NCBI GenBank assembly: GCA_016719055.1
Contig: JADKAW010000001.1
Coordinates: forward strand, 101,656-165,655
Length of the DNA stretch: 64,000 nucleotides
Direction of reading: 5' to 3'
Source of the DNA: Candidatus Rhodoferax mariagerensis
Lineage (GTDB): Bacteria > Pseudomonadota > Gammaproteobacteria > Burkholderiales > Burkholderiaceae_C
How positions within the stretch are numbered: the first letter of the stretch is position 1; every line of letters starts with the position of its first letter. The position numbers were made by a program, and so were the translations under genes. The notes beneath the pieces were generated by a model. The model worked only from the letters and a program-made list of their open reading frames with translations, ran no database searches and was not told the DNA's origin. This document shows positions 43,769 to 53,362 of the stretch, piece by piece.

Positions 43769-44055
43769 GATGGGTAGGAAATAGGCAACTGTGATGCTTT
43801 TGAATTTAGCACCATTCAAGAGCAAAGAACCGTCAACTTGACCCAATTAAATGCATGGATGCCTCATTGTTGACTTAGCTCAATAAAACGCGTCCCACCA
43901 ATGCCCTTTTGGGTCTGCATCGCGCTTGTCCCCAACCCTCAGCTTGAAACTCGCCGCCGCACCTTTGCCATCCGTCTGACGGACAGCCAGTTAAACCTGG
44001 CTGACCCCATCGCCGTTGCGGGTGTGCAAGCTGATGGCTGTGCCGGTGGAGCCCC
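43769..44055. other. Gap between glgE and pgm
   Basis: 287 bp with no convincing gene. It probably holds the promoter for the pgm-glgC-glgA-malQ run, but I cannot point to clear boxes. Confidence 0.4.
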
Positions 44056-46014
44056 TCAACGTCGACGCAATTTGATGATGTGAGCCACCTTGGTGTAGGG
44101 GTTGAACTCAACGTAAGCCGTCGGGCCTCGCCAGTCATATCGCTCTCCAGACAGCAGGTCATCGGCCTGGAACGTCTCATCTGCGCCGATGCCAAAAGTA
44201 CCCAGTGGCAGGTGCAGGATCGAGTGCTGTCGGTGCACGGGATCAAGGTTGACCACGCAGAGGATGATGTCAGACCGGTCCTCGGTCATTTTTGCGTAGG
44301 CAATGATGTGGGGGTTGTCCACCGTCAGGAACAACACATTGTTATAGGTCTGCAGGGCCGGCGAATCGCGGCGAATCTGATTGATGCGGGTGATGATGCC
44401 GGTAATGTTGCCCGGCGCATGCCAATCTCGCACCTTGATTTCGTATTTTTCCGAGTCCAGGTATTCCTCCTTTCCTGGAATCGCCGCGTTTTCGCACAAC
44501 TCGTAGCCGCTGTAGATGCCATAAACGCTCGACAGCGTGGCTGCCAGCACGGCGCGCATGATGAACGCTGGCCGACCGCCGGTCTGCAGAATTGGTGGCA
44601 GAATGTCCGGGGTATTGGCAAAGAAGTTGCCGGTGAAATACTCCTTCATGTCGCCGCTGGTCAATTCGCTCACATACTCGGTCAGATCCTGTTTTTGGTT
44701 GCGCCAGGTAAAGTAGGTGTAAGACTGCGCAAAACCCACTTTCGCCAGTAATCGCATCATTTTCGGCTTGGTGAACGCCTCGGCCAGGAAGATGACTTGC
44801 GGATGCTGACGATGCACCTGGCCAATCACCCATTCCCAGAACGGCACCGGTTTGGTATGCGGATTGTCAACGCGGAAGGTTGTCACGCCCTTGCCGATCC
44901 AGAACAGGAAGATGGTGAGCATTTCCTGCCACAGCCCGGCGCGGTCGCTGGTGCTGAAGTTCAGTGGATAAACATCCTGGTACTTCTTTGGCGGGTTTTC
45001 GGCGTACTTGATCGATCCGTCGGGGCGATGAAAAAACCAGTCCGGGTGCGCAGCCACATACGGATGGTCGGGCGAGCAGTTCATCACGTAATCCAGCGCA
45101 ATCTCCAGGTTCAGTTCTCGGCAGGTGGCAACAAACTGGTCCCAGTCGTCCCAGTTGCCAAGTTTCGGCTCCAGCGCCATGTGGCCGCCGTGCTCGTTGC
45201 CAATCGCCCATGGGCTGCCAACATCACCCGGGCTGGCCACCACATTGTTGTTTTTGCCTTTGCGAAAGCTGTAACCAATGGGGTGAATCGGCGGCAGATA
45301 GACCACATCAAAACCCATCGCCCTGACTTCGTGCAGACGCCGGATGCTGTCTTGCAGCGTGCCATGCTGGCCCGGTACGGTGCTCTGCGAACGTGGAAAA
45401 AACTCGTACCATGCGGCAAACCGGGTGATCGGCCGGTTGACCATCACCGCCAAGGCGGGCGTCAACTGGTAACCCTCGCGGCGATCAGGGTAACTGGCCA
45501 TGATGCCCGCCATCACACTGCCAACCCCCAGTTCAAGGGCCACTTGCTGCTCGCCTGCGGCCAGCGCCGTCTCCATCAGCACCATGAGCCCGTTGATGCG
45601 GGCGCAATCTTCTGCCGGGGCCAACCCCGCCGAGGTCTTCAGGATCACCAGGCCTTCTAGCAGCTCGCTTTTCAGATCAGCACCGGGCACGTTTTTCTTG
45701 GTGACCTCCTCAACCCACGACAGATATCGCTCGGCATAACCTTCAATGGTGTACTCCCAGGCCCCGATGGCATCGACCGTGAACTCGCCATGCCAGCGGT
45801 CGTTGTTGCTCAGGGTCATCGGGCTGACTTTCCAGTCATTGGCGCCGAGCTGGCGCGCCTTGAGTACCACCGCCAGTCGATCATGCCCTTCTTTGTAAAC
45901 ATCAGCGCTGACGACGACTTTTTCGCCGACAACTCGCTTGATTGGATAATGGCCAGCCGCGATTTGGGGCTCGACCGCTTCAATGATCACACGGGGGTAG
46001 TCTTTCGGAATCAT
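44056..46014 (-). CDS. glgE: Maltose-1-phosphate maltosyltransferase
   Basis: A 652-residue GH13_3 enzyme that lengthens alpha-1,4 glucan by two glucose units from alpha-maltose-1-phosphate. The N-terminal module begins YPRVIIEAVEPQIAAGHYPI. The barrel shows DVVYLPPIHPIGYSFRKGKN, FRVDNPHTKPVPFWEWVI with the nucleophile aspartate, and VIFLAEAFTKPKMM with the acid/base glutamate, all as in GlgE. Neither treS nor the maltokinase gene is in the window, so the donor is more likely supplied by GlgM, encoded 133 bp upstream. Confidence 0.95.
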   Translation of the reverse strand: MIPKDYPRVIIEAVEPQIAAGHYPIKRVVGEKVVVSADVYKEGHDRLAVVLKARQLGANDWKVSPMTLSNNDRWHGEFTVDAIGAWEYTIEGYAERYLSWVEEVTKKNVPGADLKSELLEGLVILKTSAGLAPAEDCARINGLMVLMETALAAGEQQVALELGVGSVMAGIMASYPDRREGYQLTPALAVMVNRPITRFAAWYEFFPRSQSTVPGQHGTLQDSIRRLHEVRAMGFDVVYLPPIHPIGYSFRKGKNNNVVASPGDVGSPWAIGNEHGGHMALEPKLGNWDDWDQFVATCRELNLEIALDYVMNCSPDHPYVAAHPDWFFHRPDGSIKYAENPPKKYQDVYPLNFSTSDRAGLWQEMLTIFLFWIGKGVTTFRVDNPHTKPVPFWEWVIGQVHRQHPQVIFLAEAFTKPKMMRLLAKVGFAQSYTYFTWRNQKQDLTEYVSELTSGDMKEYFTGNFFANTPDILPPILQTGGRPAFIMRAVLAATLSSVYGIYSGYELCENAAIPGKEEYLDSEKYEIKVRDWHAPGNITGIITRINQIRRDSPALQTYNNVLFLTVDNPHIIAYAKMTEDRSDIILCVVNLDPVHRQHSILHLPLGTFGIGADETFQADDLLSGERYDWRGPTAYVEFNPYTKVAHIIKLRRR

Positions 46015-46147
46015 GGTGCTTGTCCTGAACGCCCACCCTGTCTACCAGGCAGGCTCAAAAATAGGTTTAGGATGAATGAGGCCATTGCTGGGCAAGCGCC
46101 TGACATGGCACAAGACCCAGCAGCGAAGCGAACGCAAGTTGACAACA

Positions 46148-47356
46148 TCACTTCAGCAATGAATCGTAGAGCGTCTTGGTTTGCTCGGCGATGCTGGACC
46201 AACTGAAGACATCATGCGCCCGCTTCTGACCCGCAGCAGCCATGGCGTCGGCGAGCTTCGGGTCATCGAGAATCCTGTTGATGGCTGCTGCCAGATCGCG
46301 CGAGAACATATCCGGGTTCACCGGCTCAAACGGCGCCACATGGTACTGGTCCAACGGCACCAGGCTACCGGTTACACCATCAATGACGACCTCCTTGATG
46401 CCACCGACGGCACTGGCCACGACGGCGGTACGACAGGCCATGGCCTCTAAATTGATGATTCCAAACGGCTCGTAGATTGACGGACAGCAAAAAACTGTGG
46501 CGTGTGAATAAAACTGGATGGCCTCGCTCTTGCTCACCATCTCCTCAATCCAGATCACGTTCTTGCAGCCTTCGTGTCGGATGTGCTTGATCGCCGCCTG
46601 CATTTCGTCGTGGATTTCGGGGGTATCGGGGGCGCCAGCACACAGCACAATCTGCACATCGGGGTTGATGTACTTGATTGCATTGACCAAATGAATGATG
46701 CCCTTCTGGCGGGTGATCCGGCCGACAAACAGCACGGTGCGCTTTTCCGGATCAACGCCGTACTTCACCAAAGCATCGATGTCCTCCGTCGGATGGTACT
46801 GATCGACCTTGATGCCGTTATAGATGACGGTGATCTTGTCCGGGTCAATATCGAAATGCTCAAGGATGTCGGCCTTGGTTCCCTGTGACACGGCGATCAC
46901 CGCATCGGCCATGCCCAGCGAGGTGCGTTCGACCCACGATGACATGTCGTAACCGCAACCGAGCTGCTCGCGTTTCCAGGGCCGCAGGGGTTCGAGTGAG
47001 TGCACGGTATGAACCAGCGGAATTCCATAAAGCGTCTTGGTCAGTATGCCGCTAAGGTGGGCGTACCAGGTGTGCACATGAACCAGGTCCGCGTCCACCT
47101 GTTCGCTCAGGGCTTCCAGGTTGGTCTCGAAGGTGTCCAGGGCACCGCTGAGCCGCTTGTCAACGTGGGAAAAACTGCCTTTTCCAAACGGAAAACCCTT
47201 GACCCGCACCCCCTCGTTGACAGTGTCCTGATTGCCAAAGCAGCGCACCTCGACGTGCATTCGCTTGGCCAGTTCACCAGCCAGGTATTCGACATGAACA
47301 CCGGCACCACCATAGACATAAGGCGGGTACTCTCGGGTAAAAAATAGTGCTTTCAT
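46148..47356 (-). CDS. glgM: GlgM-type glycosyltransferase (alpha-maltose-1-phosphate synthase)
   Basis: A 402-residue GT4 enzyme of the actinobacterial GlgA/GlgM type, distinct from the GT5 GlgA nearby. It begins MKALFFTREYPPYVYGGAGV and shows HVHTWYAHLSG, ITVIYNGIKVDQYHP, VLFVGRITRQKGI and VFCCPSIYEPFGIINLEAMA, with the E-x7-E motif in EPFGIINLE. Family members make maltose-1-phosphate from ADP-glucose and glucose-1-phosphate. The start at 47356 is chosen over a 23-residue upstream extension. Lies directly upstream of glgE, supporting the GlgM-GlgE pathway. Confidence 0.9.
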   Translation of the reverse strand: MKALFFTREYPPYVYGGAGVHVEYLAGELAKRMHVEVRCFGNQDTVNEGVRVKGFPFGKGSFSHVDKRLSGALDTFETNLEALSEQVDADLVHVHTWYAHLSGILTKTLYGIPLVHTVHSLEPLRPWKREQLGCGYDMSSWVERTSLGMADAVIAVSQGTKADILEHFDIDPDKITVIYNGIKVDQYHPTEDIDALVKYGVDPEKRTVLFVGRITRQKGIIHLVNAIKYINPDVQIVLCAGAPDTPEIHDEMQAAIKHIRHEGCKNVIWIEEMVSKSEAIQFYSHATVFCCPSIYEPFGIINLEAMACRTAVVASAVGGIKEVVIDGVTGSLVPLDQYHVAPFEPVNPDMFSRDLAAAINRILDDPKLADAMAAAGQKRAHDVFSWSSIAEQTKTLYDSLLK

Positions 47357-47795
47357 CGGACGCGCTTTCAGAGCTGTGATTGGGGGGCTGGACGCAAGAA
47401 AAATGCGTCTCGCAGGACCCGTCAAAGATTCTATCTGGAAAGATCACCGCGAAGTGCCAGATTCGGGCAGCGCGAAAAGCCACATCGGCTTAAGCCGGGC
47501 CTCTGATCGTGACCCGAAGTCAGGGCTTCTCGTTGACAGTATTCATGTCCCAGTCTAGGTGGTGGACACCCAGCATCATTGCAATGCCGGTTACCCCGAT
47601 GGCCGGTCTGATGACTACGTCGCGCTGAGCGCCTTGAACGCAACAATGCCCATATCAAGCTGGCGAAAATCATCAATGTCTTGGGGCTTAAACCCTCCGA
47701 GTTTTTTCAAGTGCTGGATCAACCGGTCCAAGGCAAACCGTAGGGCTCTGTCTAGTGGTTTGGCAATCTTTGCCAAGATCGGGTAAGATCAAGGC
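47357..47795. other. Gap between glgM and the ParDE pair
   Basis: Only the XRE-like remnant near 47590-47740 is recognisable. The remainder presumably holds the glgM and parD promoters. Confidence 0.45.
47590..47740 (+). pseudogene. Remnant of an XRE-type regulator
   Basis: One frame reads DDYVALSAL and, after a one-base shift, ERNNAHIKLAKIINVLGLKP then SEFFQVL. This resembles the second half of an XRE HTH domain (xISxxERxxxNPxxxxLxKIAxxLGxxxSELF). Only 45 or so codons remain, in two frames. Confidence 0.4.
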
Positions 47796-48059
47796 ATGAG
47801 CATCGTGACTATGAACATCTCTCTGACCGACGACTTGAAGGTCTTTATTGACGCACGCATCAAGGCGCGAGGCTACAGTTCGGCCAGCGAATACATGCGC
47901 GACCTGGTGCGGCGCGACGAAGAGCGTGCCACTGAAGATCGGTTCAAAGCGCTATTAGAGGACGGAATGCAGTCGGAGTCTGCCGGGGACTGGGAAGACT
48001 TGCGCAAAGATTTTCTCGCTGAATCCGGCGCGCCCCTCACCCTTCAACGCTCGTTATGA
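47796..48059 (+). CDS. ParD-type antitoxin
   Basis: An 87-residue ribbon-helix-helix antitoxin. The N-terminal MNISLTDDLKVFIDARIKAR and GYSSASEYMRDLVRRDEER are the usual CopG/ParD DNA-binding motif. The start at 47796 or at an internal ATG (47811) are both possible. The stop overlaps the toxin start by four bases. The protein should both neutralise ParE and repress the operon. Confidence 0.92.
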   Translation: MSIVTMNISLTDDLKVFIDARIKARGYSSASEYMRDLVRRDEERATEDRFKALLEDGMQSESAGDWEDLRKDFLAESGAPLTLQRSL

Positions 48060-48364
48060 AACGCATCCTGGTACGAGGTCGCGCCATGCGCGACTTGGCT
48101 GAGGCGCGCGCTTGTTACCAGAAAGAAGCACCGCAGGCTGTGATAGATTTTGCATTGGCCGTCGATGCTGAATTGTTTCATTTGCAGCGCAATCCAGCCA
48201 CAGGATCACCACGCCACGGACTGCTGATCGGATTTACCGGTCTGCGAAGCTGGACCTTCAAACAGTTTCCCTACGTCATTTTTTACGTCCAGCAACCCGA
48301 CAGTTTTGTCGTCATCCGCGTGCTACATCAGGCGACAGACATCCCAGCCCATTTGGGACAATAA
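48056..48364 (+). CDS. ParE-type toxin
   Basis: A 102-residue RelE/ParE superfamily toxin, start MKRILVRGRAMRDLAEARAC. The core GLRSWTFKQFPYVIFYVQQP and the C-terminal VIRVLHQATDIPAHL follow the ParE pattern (RxxxxxxFPYxIxY...IxRVLHxxxD). Gyrase is the usual target of ParE. It is coupled to the ParD gene by overlap and lies just upstream of prfC. Confidence 0.92.
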   Translation: MKRILVRGRAMRDLAEARACYQKEAPQAVIDFALAVDAELFHLQRNPATGSPRHGLLIGFTGLRSWTFKQFPYVIFYVQQPDSFVVIRVLHQATDIPAHLGQ

Positions 48365-48382
48365 TTTTTTCGGACCCCCATC

Positions 48383-50014
48383 GTGACCTACGCCTTTGAA
48401 ACCCGCCGCCGCCGCACGTTTGCCATCATCAGTCACCCCGACGCGGGTAAAACCACACTGACCGAAAAACTGCTGTTGTTCTCGGGCGCGATCCAGATTG
48501 CCGGCAGTGTGAAGGCGCGCAAGGCCACGCGCCACGCCACCAGCGACTGGATGGAGATCGAAAAGCAGCGCGGTATCTCGGTGGCATCGAGTGTGATGCA
48601 GATGGTGTACCGCGACCACGTCATCAACCTGCTCGACACCCCGGGACACAAAGACTTTTCCGAGGACACCTACCGGGTGCTGACCGCAGTGGACTCCGCT
48701 CTGATGGTGATTGACGCCGCCAACGGCGTTGAGTCGCAAACCCGCCGCCTGATCGAGGTCTGCCGCCAGCGTGACACGCCCATCATCACCTTTGTCAACA
48801 AGATGGACCGCGAGGTGCGCGACCCGCTCGACATCCTCGACGAGGTGGAGCGCGAGCTCGGTATGCCCTGCGTGCCCATGACCTGGCCGGTCGGCCAGGG
48901 CAAGAGTTTTGGCGGCATCATCAACCTGCGCACGCAGACCATGACGGTATTTGAGTCGGGCTCTGAGCGCCGGCCGCAAGACTTTGATGCCATGCCGCTG
49001 TCCCATCCGCAAGCGCTGCAAGCCCGGTTTGGCCATGAATGGAACACCGCCCTGGAAAGCATGGAACTGGCCACAGGGGCCTCGCCATCGTTCGATACAA
49101 AGGCTTTTCTGGCCGGCAAACAAACCCCGGTGTTTTTTGGCTCTGGTGTGAACAACTTTGGCGTGATGGAGGTGCTTGACGCGCTGATTGACCTGGCACC
49201 CTCGCCAGGATCCCGCACCAGCAGCTTTGTTGTCAACAAGCAGCCCGTCATCAAGCAGGTGCAGCCTGAAGATGATGCATTTTCAGGCGTGGTGTTCAAG
49301 GTGCAGGCCAATATGGATGCCAACCACCGCGACCGGATTGCGTTTGTTCGCATGGCCTCTGGCAAATACAGCCCCGGCATGAAGCTGAAAGTCATGCGCA
49401 CCGCCAAAGAACTGCGTCCCACCAGCGTGGTCACCTTCATGAGCCAGCGCCGCGAAGCCGTTGACGAAGCCTACGCCGGCGACATCGTCGGTTTTACCAC
49501 CCATGGCGGTGTGCAGCTGGGCGACACCATCACCGACGGCTCGGTCAACCTGCTGTTTACCGGCTTGCCGTTTTTTGCACCCGAGATGTTCATGACGGTG
49601 GTTTTAAAGAACCCCTTGCGCACCAAGCAGTTGCAACAGGGCTTGGCGCAGCTGGGTGAAGAAGGGGCGATTCAGGTGTTCCGGCCCGAAATGGGCGGCA
49701 ATATGCTGCTCGGTGCCGTCGGTCAGTTGCAGTTTGAAGTGGTGCAGCACCGCCTAAAAGGGGAATACGACGCCGACGTCCGGCTCGAAGGCAGCCAGTA
49801 CACCGGCGCGCGCTGGATCACCGCCGACAGCCCCCAAGAGCTGAAAGACTTTGTCCACGCCTACCCGCAGCGCATGGCGCGTGACGCTGCCGACACGCTG
49901 GCCTATTTGTGCACCAGCCCCTACGACGTGCGGCTGGCCCAAGAGCGTTTTCCAAGAATCCACTTTCACCCGCTGCGCGAACACGCCGGGCTGGCGTTGC
50001 AAAGCGCGGGGTAA
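48383..50014 (+). CDS. prfC: Peptide chain release factor 3
   Basis: A 543-residue translational GTPase that recycles RF1/RF2 after termination. GTG start. G1 is AIISHPDAGKTTLTEKL, the switch region is EKQRGISVASSVMQM, G3 is LLDTPGHKDFSEDTY and G4 is FVNKMDREVRDP, all diagnostic of RF3 rather than EF-G. Full length. Not obviously co-regulated with the toxin genes before it. Confidence 0.97.
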   Translation: MTYAFETRRRRTFAIISHPDAGKTTLTEKLLLFSGAIQIAGSVKARKATRHATSDWMEIEKQRGISVASSVMQMVYRDHVINLLDTPGHKDFSEDTYRVLTAVDSALMVIDAANGVESQTRRLIEVCRQRDTPIITFVNKMDREVRDPLDILDEVERELGMPCVPMTWPVGQGKSFGGIINLRTQTMTVFESGSERRPQDFDAMPLSHPQALQARFGHEWNTALESMELATGASPSFDTKAFLAGKQTPVFFGSGVNNFGVMEVLDALIDLAPSPGSRTSSFVVNKQPVIKQVQPEDDAFSGVVFKVQANMDANHRDRIAFVRMASGKYSPGMKLKVMRTAKELRPTSVVTFMSQRREAVDEAYAGDIVGFTTHGGVQLGDTITDGSVNLLFTGLPFFAPEMFMTVVLKNPLRTKQLQQGLAQLGEEGAIQVFRPEMGGNMLLGAVGQLQFEVVQHRLKGEYDADVRLEGSQYTGARWITADSPQELKDFVHAYPQRMARDAADTLAYLCTSPYDVRLAQERFPRIHFHPLREHAGLALQSAG

Positions 50015-50045
50015 ATTCAATCCCAATCGGCTAGCGCCTGCACCG

Positions 50046-51194
50046 ATGACAGACTTGGCCGCCGCCCAGCCATGCCCCATCGCCGCGCCGTCGGCGTTGC
50101 GAGCAACCGCGCGCGACAACGTGTTGGACGGCCTGCGCGGCGTCGCGGTGGCGCTGGTGGTGCTGTACCACCTGCATGAATACGTGCCGCAACTGTGGCC
50201 GGGCGAAACAGCATTTGGCGAGTCAGGCGCGTTGGGAAAGTTGATGGGTTTTTTCTGGATCGGCGTGGACTTGTTCTATGTACTCAGCGGTTACTTGATC
50301 GGCACGGCAGTGTTAAAACCTTCGGTCTGGGACCCGGCCCGATTTGTCAAAAACCGCCTGACGCGCATCGTGCCAGCATATTACGTGTCCATGTTTTTGG
50401 TTCTGATATTGCTTGAGCAGCATTTTTTGAAAAGCCCGCAAGGCTGGGTGCATATTGGTCTGCATGCCTTATTTTTGCAGGGGTTACAGCCGTGGAGCAT
50501 GTTCTCGATCAACGGTCCGTATTGGACGTTGAGTGTGGAGTTTGGCTTTTACGCCGTCATGTTGACCCTGGCCCCGTTTTTGCGGACGCGCTGGGTATGG
50601 GGCCTTTTGCTGGGCATGCTGGCGGTGGGCTTGCTCTGGCGCAGCAGCGTGTGGCTGCAGGTCGAGCAGGCGCAGCGCTATTTCTGGGCCTTGCAACTGC
50701 CCGGGGCCATTGATGAATTTGCGGCGGGCCTGACCTTGGCGGCGCTACAGCACCGCCAAGGCTGGCTGGCTCGCGGGCAAAAAGGCAACGCGCTGACTGG
50801 CGTCGTTCTGTTGCTGGTTGGTACCATATTGGTCGGTGCCTGCCTGAACTTTTTTGTGCGCCTGCGCGTGGACTACTGGGCCCACGGCTCGGTGGTGCTG
50901 ACATCCCGACTCTTGTTGTGCACTGGTTTTGCCTTTTGGATGGCGGGCTTTTTGCTGATGAAGGACCAGCCCTGGCTGAATGCACTGGTGCGCTCCAGCG
51001 GTCTGGGACTGCTGGGGCGCATCAGCTTCAGCGTCTACCTTTACCATGTGCCCGTGATCCTGGCCATGCACCGCTGGGCGGGCACGCTGATTCAGCCCGG
51101 GTGGCTGTGGGTCACGATGACCGTGGGTTTGATCCTGGCCTGTGCCGCGGCCAGCTTTGTACTGGTGGAGCGAACCTTCCACCCCGGCTTGTAG
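50046..51194 (+). CDS. Acyltransferase family 3 membrane protein (OafA/YrhL-like)
   Basis: A 382-residue inner-membrane O-acyltransferase with about ten hydrophobic helices. Family landmarks are VLDGLRGVAVALVVLYHLHE with the catalytic-histidine region, IGVDLFYVLSGYLIG, RLTRIVPAYYVSMF and WTLSVEFGFYAVML. Such proteins acetylate sugars of LPS, capsule or peptidoglycan. The start at 50046 is chosen; the ORF extension to 49851 runs over prfC in another frame. The acceptor is unknown. Confidence 0.92.
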   Translation: MTDLAAAQPCPIAAPSALRATARDNVLDGLRGVAVALVVLYHLHEYVPQLWPGETAFGESGALGKLMGFFWIGVDLFYVLSGYLIGTAVLKPSVWDPARFVKNRLTRIVPAYYVSMFLVLILLEQHFLKSPQGWVHIGLHALFLQGLQPWSMFSINGPYWTLSVEFGFYAVMLTLAPFLRTRWVWGLLLGMLAVGLLWRSSVWLQVEQAQRYFWALQLPGAIDEFAAGLTLAALQHRQGWLARGQKGNALTGVVLLLVGTILVGACLNFFVRLRVDYWAHGSVVLTSRLLLCTGFAFWMAGFLLMKDQPWLNALVRSSGLGLLGRISFSVYLYHVPVILAMHRWAGTLIQPGWLWVTMTVGLILACAAASFVLVERTFHPGL

Positions 51195-51207
51195 CGCCGC
51201 ACGCACC

Positions 51208-52065
51208 ATGCAGCCTTTAAGCCAATGGCCAACCCATCAGCGCAGCGCCATCACCGGCCTGGTCACAGACATCGACGACACGCTGACCACCCACGGGCAG
51301 CTTACGCCTGATGCGCGGCAAGCCTTGCATGACCTGCGTGATGCCGGTGTCTTGGTGATTCCCATTACCGGGCGCCCGATCGGCTGGTGCGAGCCCTTGA
51401 TGAGTGGCGCTCCAAGTGCTCCGGCCTGGCCGGTTGACGCCATGGTTGCTGAAAACGGAGCGCTGGCCTGGGCCAGGGCTAGGCAAGATATTTTGCATAA
51501 AAATGGTCTCCAGCCCTTACGATATAATAATAGTAAGCTCCTAAAATTGTATCAACAAAGCTCTGATGAGCGGTACCAACAAGGTCAACGCCTGCGTGCC
51601 GCGCAGCTACATGTCATGCAGGCTGTGCCCGAAATCGGCCCCAGCCAGGACAGCGCCGGGCGTGAGACCGACCTGGCGTTTGACGTTAACGAGTTCGTCC
51701 ACCTGTCGCCAGCCACGGTGGCGCGTGCCCGGGCGGTGTTGCAAGACCAAGGTTTGCACACCCATCTGAGCAGCATTCACCTGCACGGCAGCCTGAACTG
51801 TTTTGACAAATGGCAAGGCGCCTGCTGGATTGTGCGCACCTTGTGGCAGCGTGACCTGGCCCAAGAGCGCGACCACTGGGTTTGCGTGGGTGACTCGGGC
51901 AACGACCAGGCGCTGTTTGAGCATTTTCACCACAGCGTGGGCGTGGCCAATATTGGCCAATGCGCCGCCAGCCTGACGCACTTGCCCAGGTATGTGACGC
52001 CAGACGCGCGGGGTGCCGGCTTTGCCCAGCTGGCACGGGCGATTGTGCAAGCGCGCGCCGCATGA
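51208..52065 (+). CDS. HAD-IIB family hydrolase
   Basis: A 285-residue HAD phosphatase of the Cof/sugar-phosphatase (IIB cap) type. Motif I is GLVTDIDDTLTTHGQL with the nucleophile aspartates, motif II lies in VIPITGRP, and motif IV is VCVGDSGNDQALFEHF. Segment LQPLRYNNSKLLKLYQQSS is encoded by a dispersed repeat (51508-51550) inside the cap. The start at 51208 follows the acyltransferase stop closely, and the stop overlaps the MFS start (ATGA), suggesting one operon. A sugar-phosphate or mannosyl-phosphoglycerate-like substrate is possible. Confidence 0.9.
   Translation: MQPLSQWPTHQRSAITGLVTDIDDTLTTHGQLTPDARQALHDLRDAGVLVIPITGRPIGWCEPLMSGAPSAPAWPVDAMVAENGALAWARARQDILHKNGLQPLRYNNSKLLKLYQQSSDERYQQGQRLRAAQLHVMQAVPEIGPSQDSAGRETDLAFDVNEFVHLSPATVARARAVLQDQGLHTHLSSIHLHGSLNCFDKWQGACWIVRTLWQRDLAQERDHWVCVGDSGNDQALFEHFHHSVGVANIGQCAASLTHLPRYVTPDARGAGFAQLARAIVQARAA
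51508..51550 (-). repeat. Dispersed CTAG repeat inside the HAD gene
   Basis: The minus strand reads AATTTTAGGAGCTTACTATT and GTAAGGGCTGGAGACCATTT. The AT-rich block stands out against the surrounding GC-rich gene and stays in frame. Confidence 0.7.
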
Positions 52066-53270
52066 ATCGGCCCCCTCACACCCCACCGACCCCGGCGGCA
52101 GGCTCCAAATTGGGTTTGCTGAGCGTGTTTGGCTCCACGCTGTTTCAGCTCTCGGGCATCTTCATGCTCAGCCCGCTGTTGCTTTTGATGCTGAACAAGG
52201 CCGGCATTTCGACCAGCGTGGCCGGGCTGTTTGCTGCCACCACCTGGCTGGGCATTTTCATTGTCACGCCGTTTGCCTCGCAACTGACGCAAAAAATCGG
52301 CCGCCGCCAGACCATGTGGCTGGCCTCCACCATGCCGATCGTGGCCGCCGCCGGGTTCATGCTGACCGACGTGTTGTGGGTCTGGTTTGTGTTGGAACTG
52401 CTGGCGGGCATCACCGGTGGCCTGCGCTGGGTGCTGGCTGAGGCCTTTATTGCCGAATTTGCGCCACCTGGCCAAACCGGGCGCTACATCGGCACCTACG
52501 CCACCATGGTCGGCCTGACCTTTGTCATTGGCCCGTCTTTGCTGGCCTGGGTTGGCACTGACAGCAGGCTGGCGCTGGGGCTGGTGATCGGCTTGCTCAG
52601 CATTGGCCTGGCCTGGACCGCGCTGATTCCCAAACTGCCCCCAGCGCACGGCCAGCACAGCGCGCATGTCGGGCTGCGCGGCCTGTGGCAGGCGGTGCGG
52701 GCGCATCCGGTCATCATGCTGGCCGGGTTTATCGGTGGGTTTTTTGAGCTTGGTCTGGCCTCCACCCTGCCGCTTTATGGGCTGACCCTGGGTTTAAGCG
52801 CCAGTGCCAGCGCGCTGCTGGTCGCCACGAGCGGTGCTGGTGGCACGCTGGTGGCGCTGCCCTCAGGGCTGTTGGCCGACTGCTTTGCCTCGCCAGCGCA
52901 AGGGCGACGCAGCCTGATGCGCGCGTTGACGCTGCTGATTTTGCTGTCGGCCTGCGTCAGCCCCTGGGTAGCGCAAACCACCTGGCTCATCTGGCCGATG
53001 GTGGCGGTCTGGGGTGCCGCCGGTGGTGCACTGTACACGCTGGCGATGATCGACATTGGCGCACGTGAAAAAGGCATTACTCTGGTCAACAGCACGGCGG
53101 TGCTGGTGCTCACCTACACGCTGGGCGGTCTGGTGGCCTCGGCCAGCTCGGGGGCACTGATTGACCACTCACCCACGCTAGGGTTACCGGCCCTGTTGCT
53201 GGCAGTGGCGGGCGTGGGGCTACTGGCGTTGCTGGGGCAGCGCACCTCCCAGTCAGGCGACTTGACCTGA
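52062..53270 (+). CDS. Major facilitator superfamily transporter
   Basis: A 402-residue membrane protein with twelve predicted helices. The loop between helices 2 and 3 reads ASQLTQKIGRRQTMWLA, close to the MFS GxxxDxxGRR signature, and a weaker copy appears in the second half (GLLADCFASPAQGRRS). Substrate unknown; related proteins are sugar or drug effluxers. The ATG at 52062 overlaps the preceding stop by four bases; the longer frame from 51960 is a shadow of the HAD gene. Confidence 0.9.
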   Translation: MNRPPHTPPTPAAGSKLGLLSVFGSTLFQLSGIFMLSPLLLLMLNKAGISTSVAGLFAATTWLGIFIVTPFASQLTQKIGRRQTMWLASTMPIVAAAGFMLTDVLWVWFVLELLAGITGGLRWVLAEAFIAEFAPPGQTGRYIGTYATMVGLTFVIGPSLLAWVGTDSRLALGLVIGLLSIGLAWTALIPKLPPAHGQHSAHVGLRGLWQAVRAHPVIMLAGFIGGFFELGLASTLPLYGLTLGLSASASALLVATSGAGGTLVALPSGLLADCFASPAQGRRSLMRALTLLILLSACVSPWVAQTTWLIWPMVAVWGAAGGALYTLAMIDIGAREKGITLVNSTAVLVLTYTLGGLVASASSGALIDHSPTLGLPALLLAVAGVGLLALLGQRTSQSGDLT

Positions 53271-53362
53271 TTGGAGAACACTACGCAAGGGCCAGAATCA
53301 ACAATTGAAACTATCATGCCTTTTTTACTGGGGCAGCGAGACGATGACAACACCCATCAAAA

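Noticed and set aside
44797..45660. 287-codon frame antisense to glgE
   Set aside because: Shadow of glgE; no domain content.
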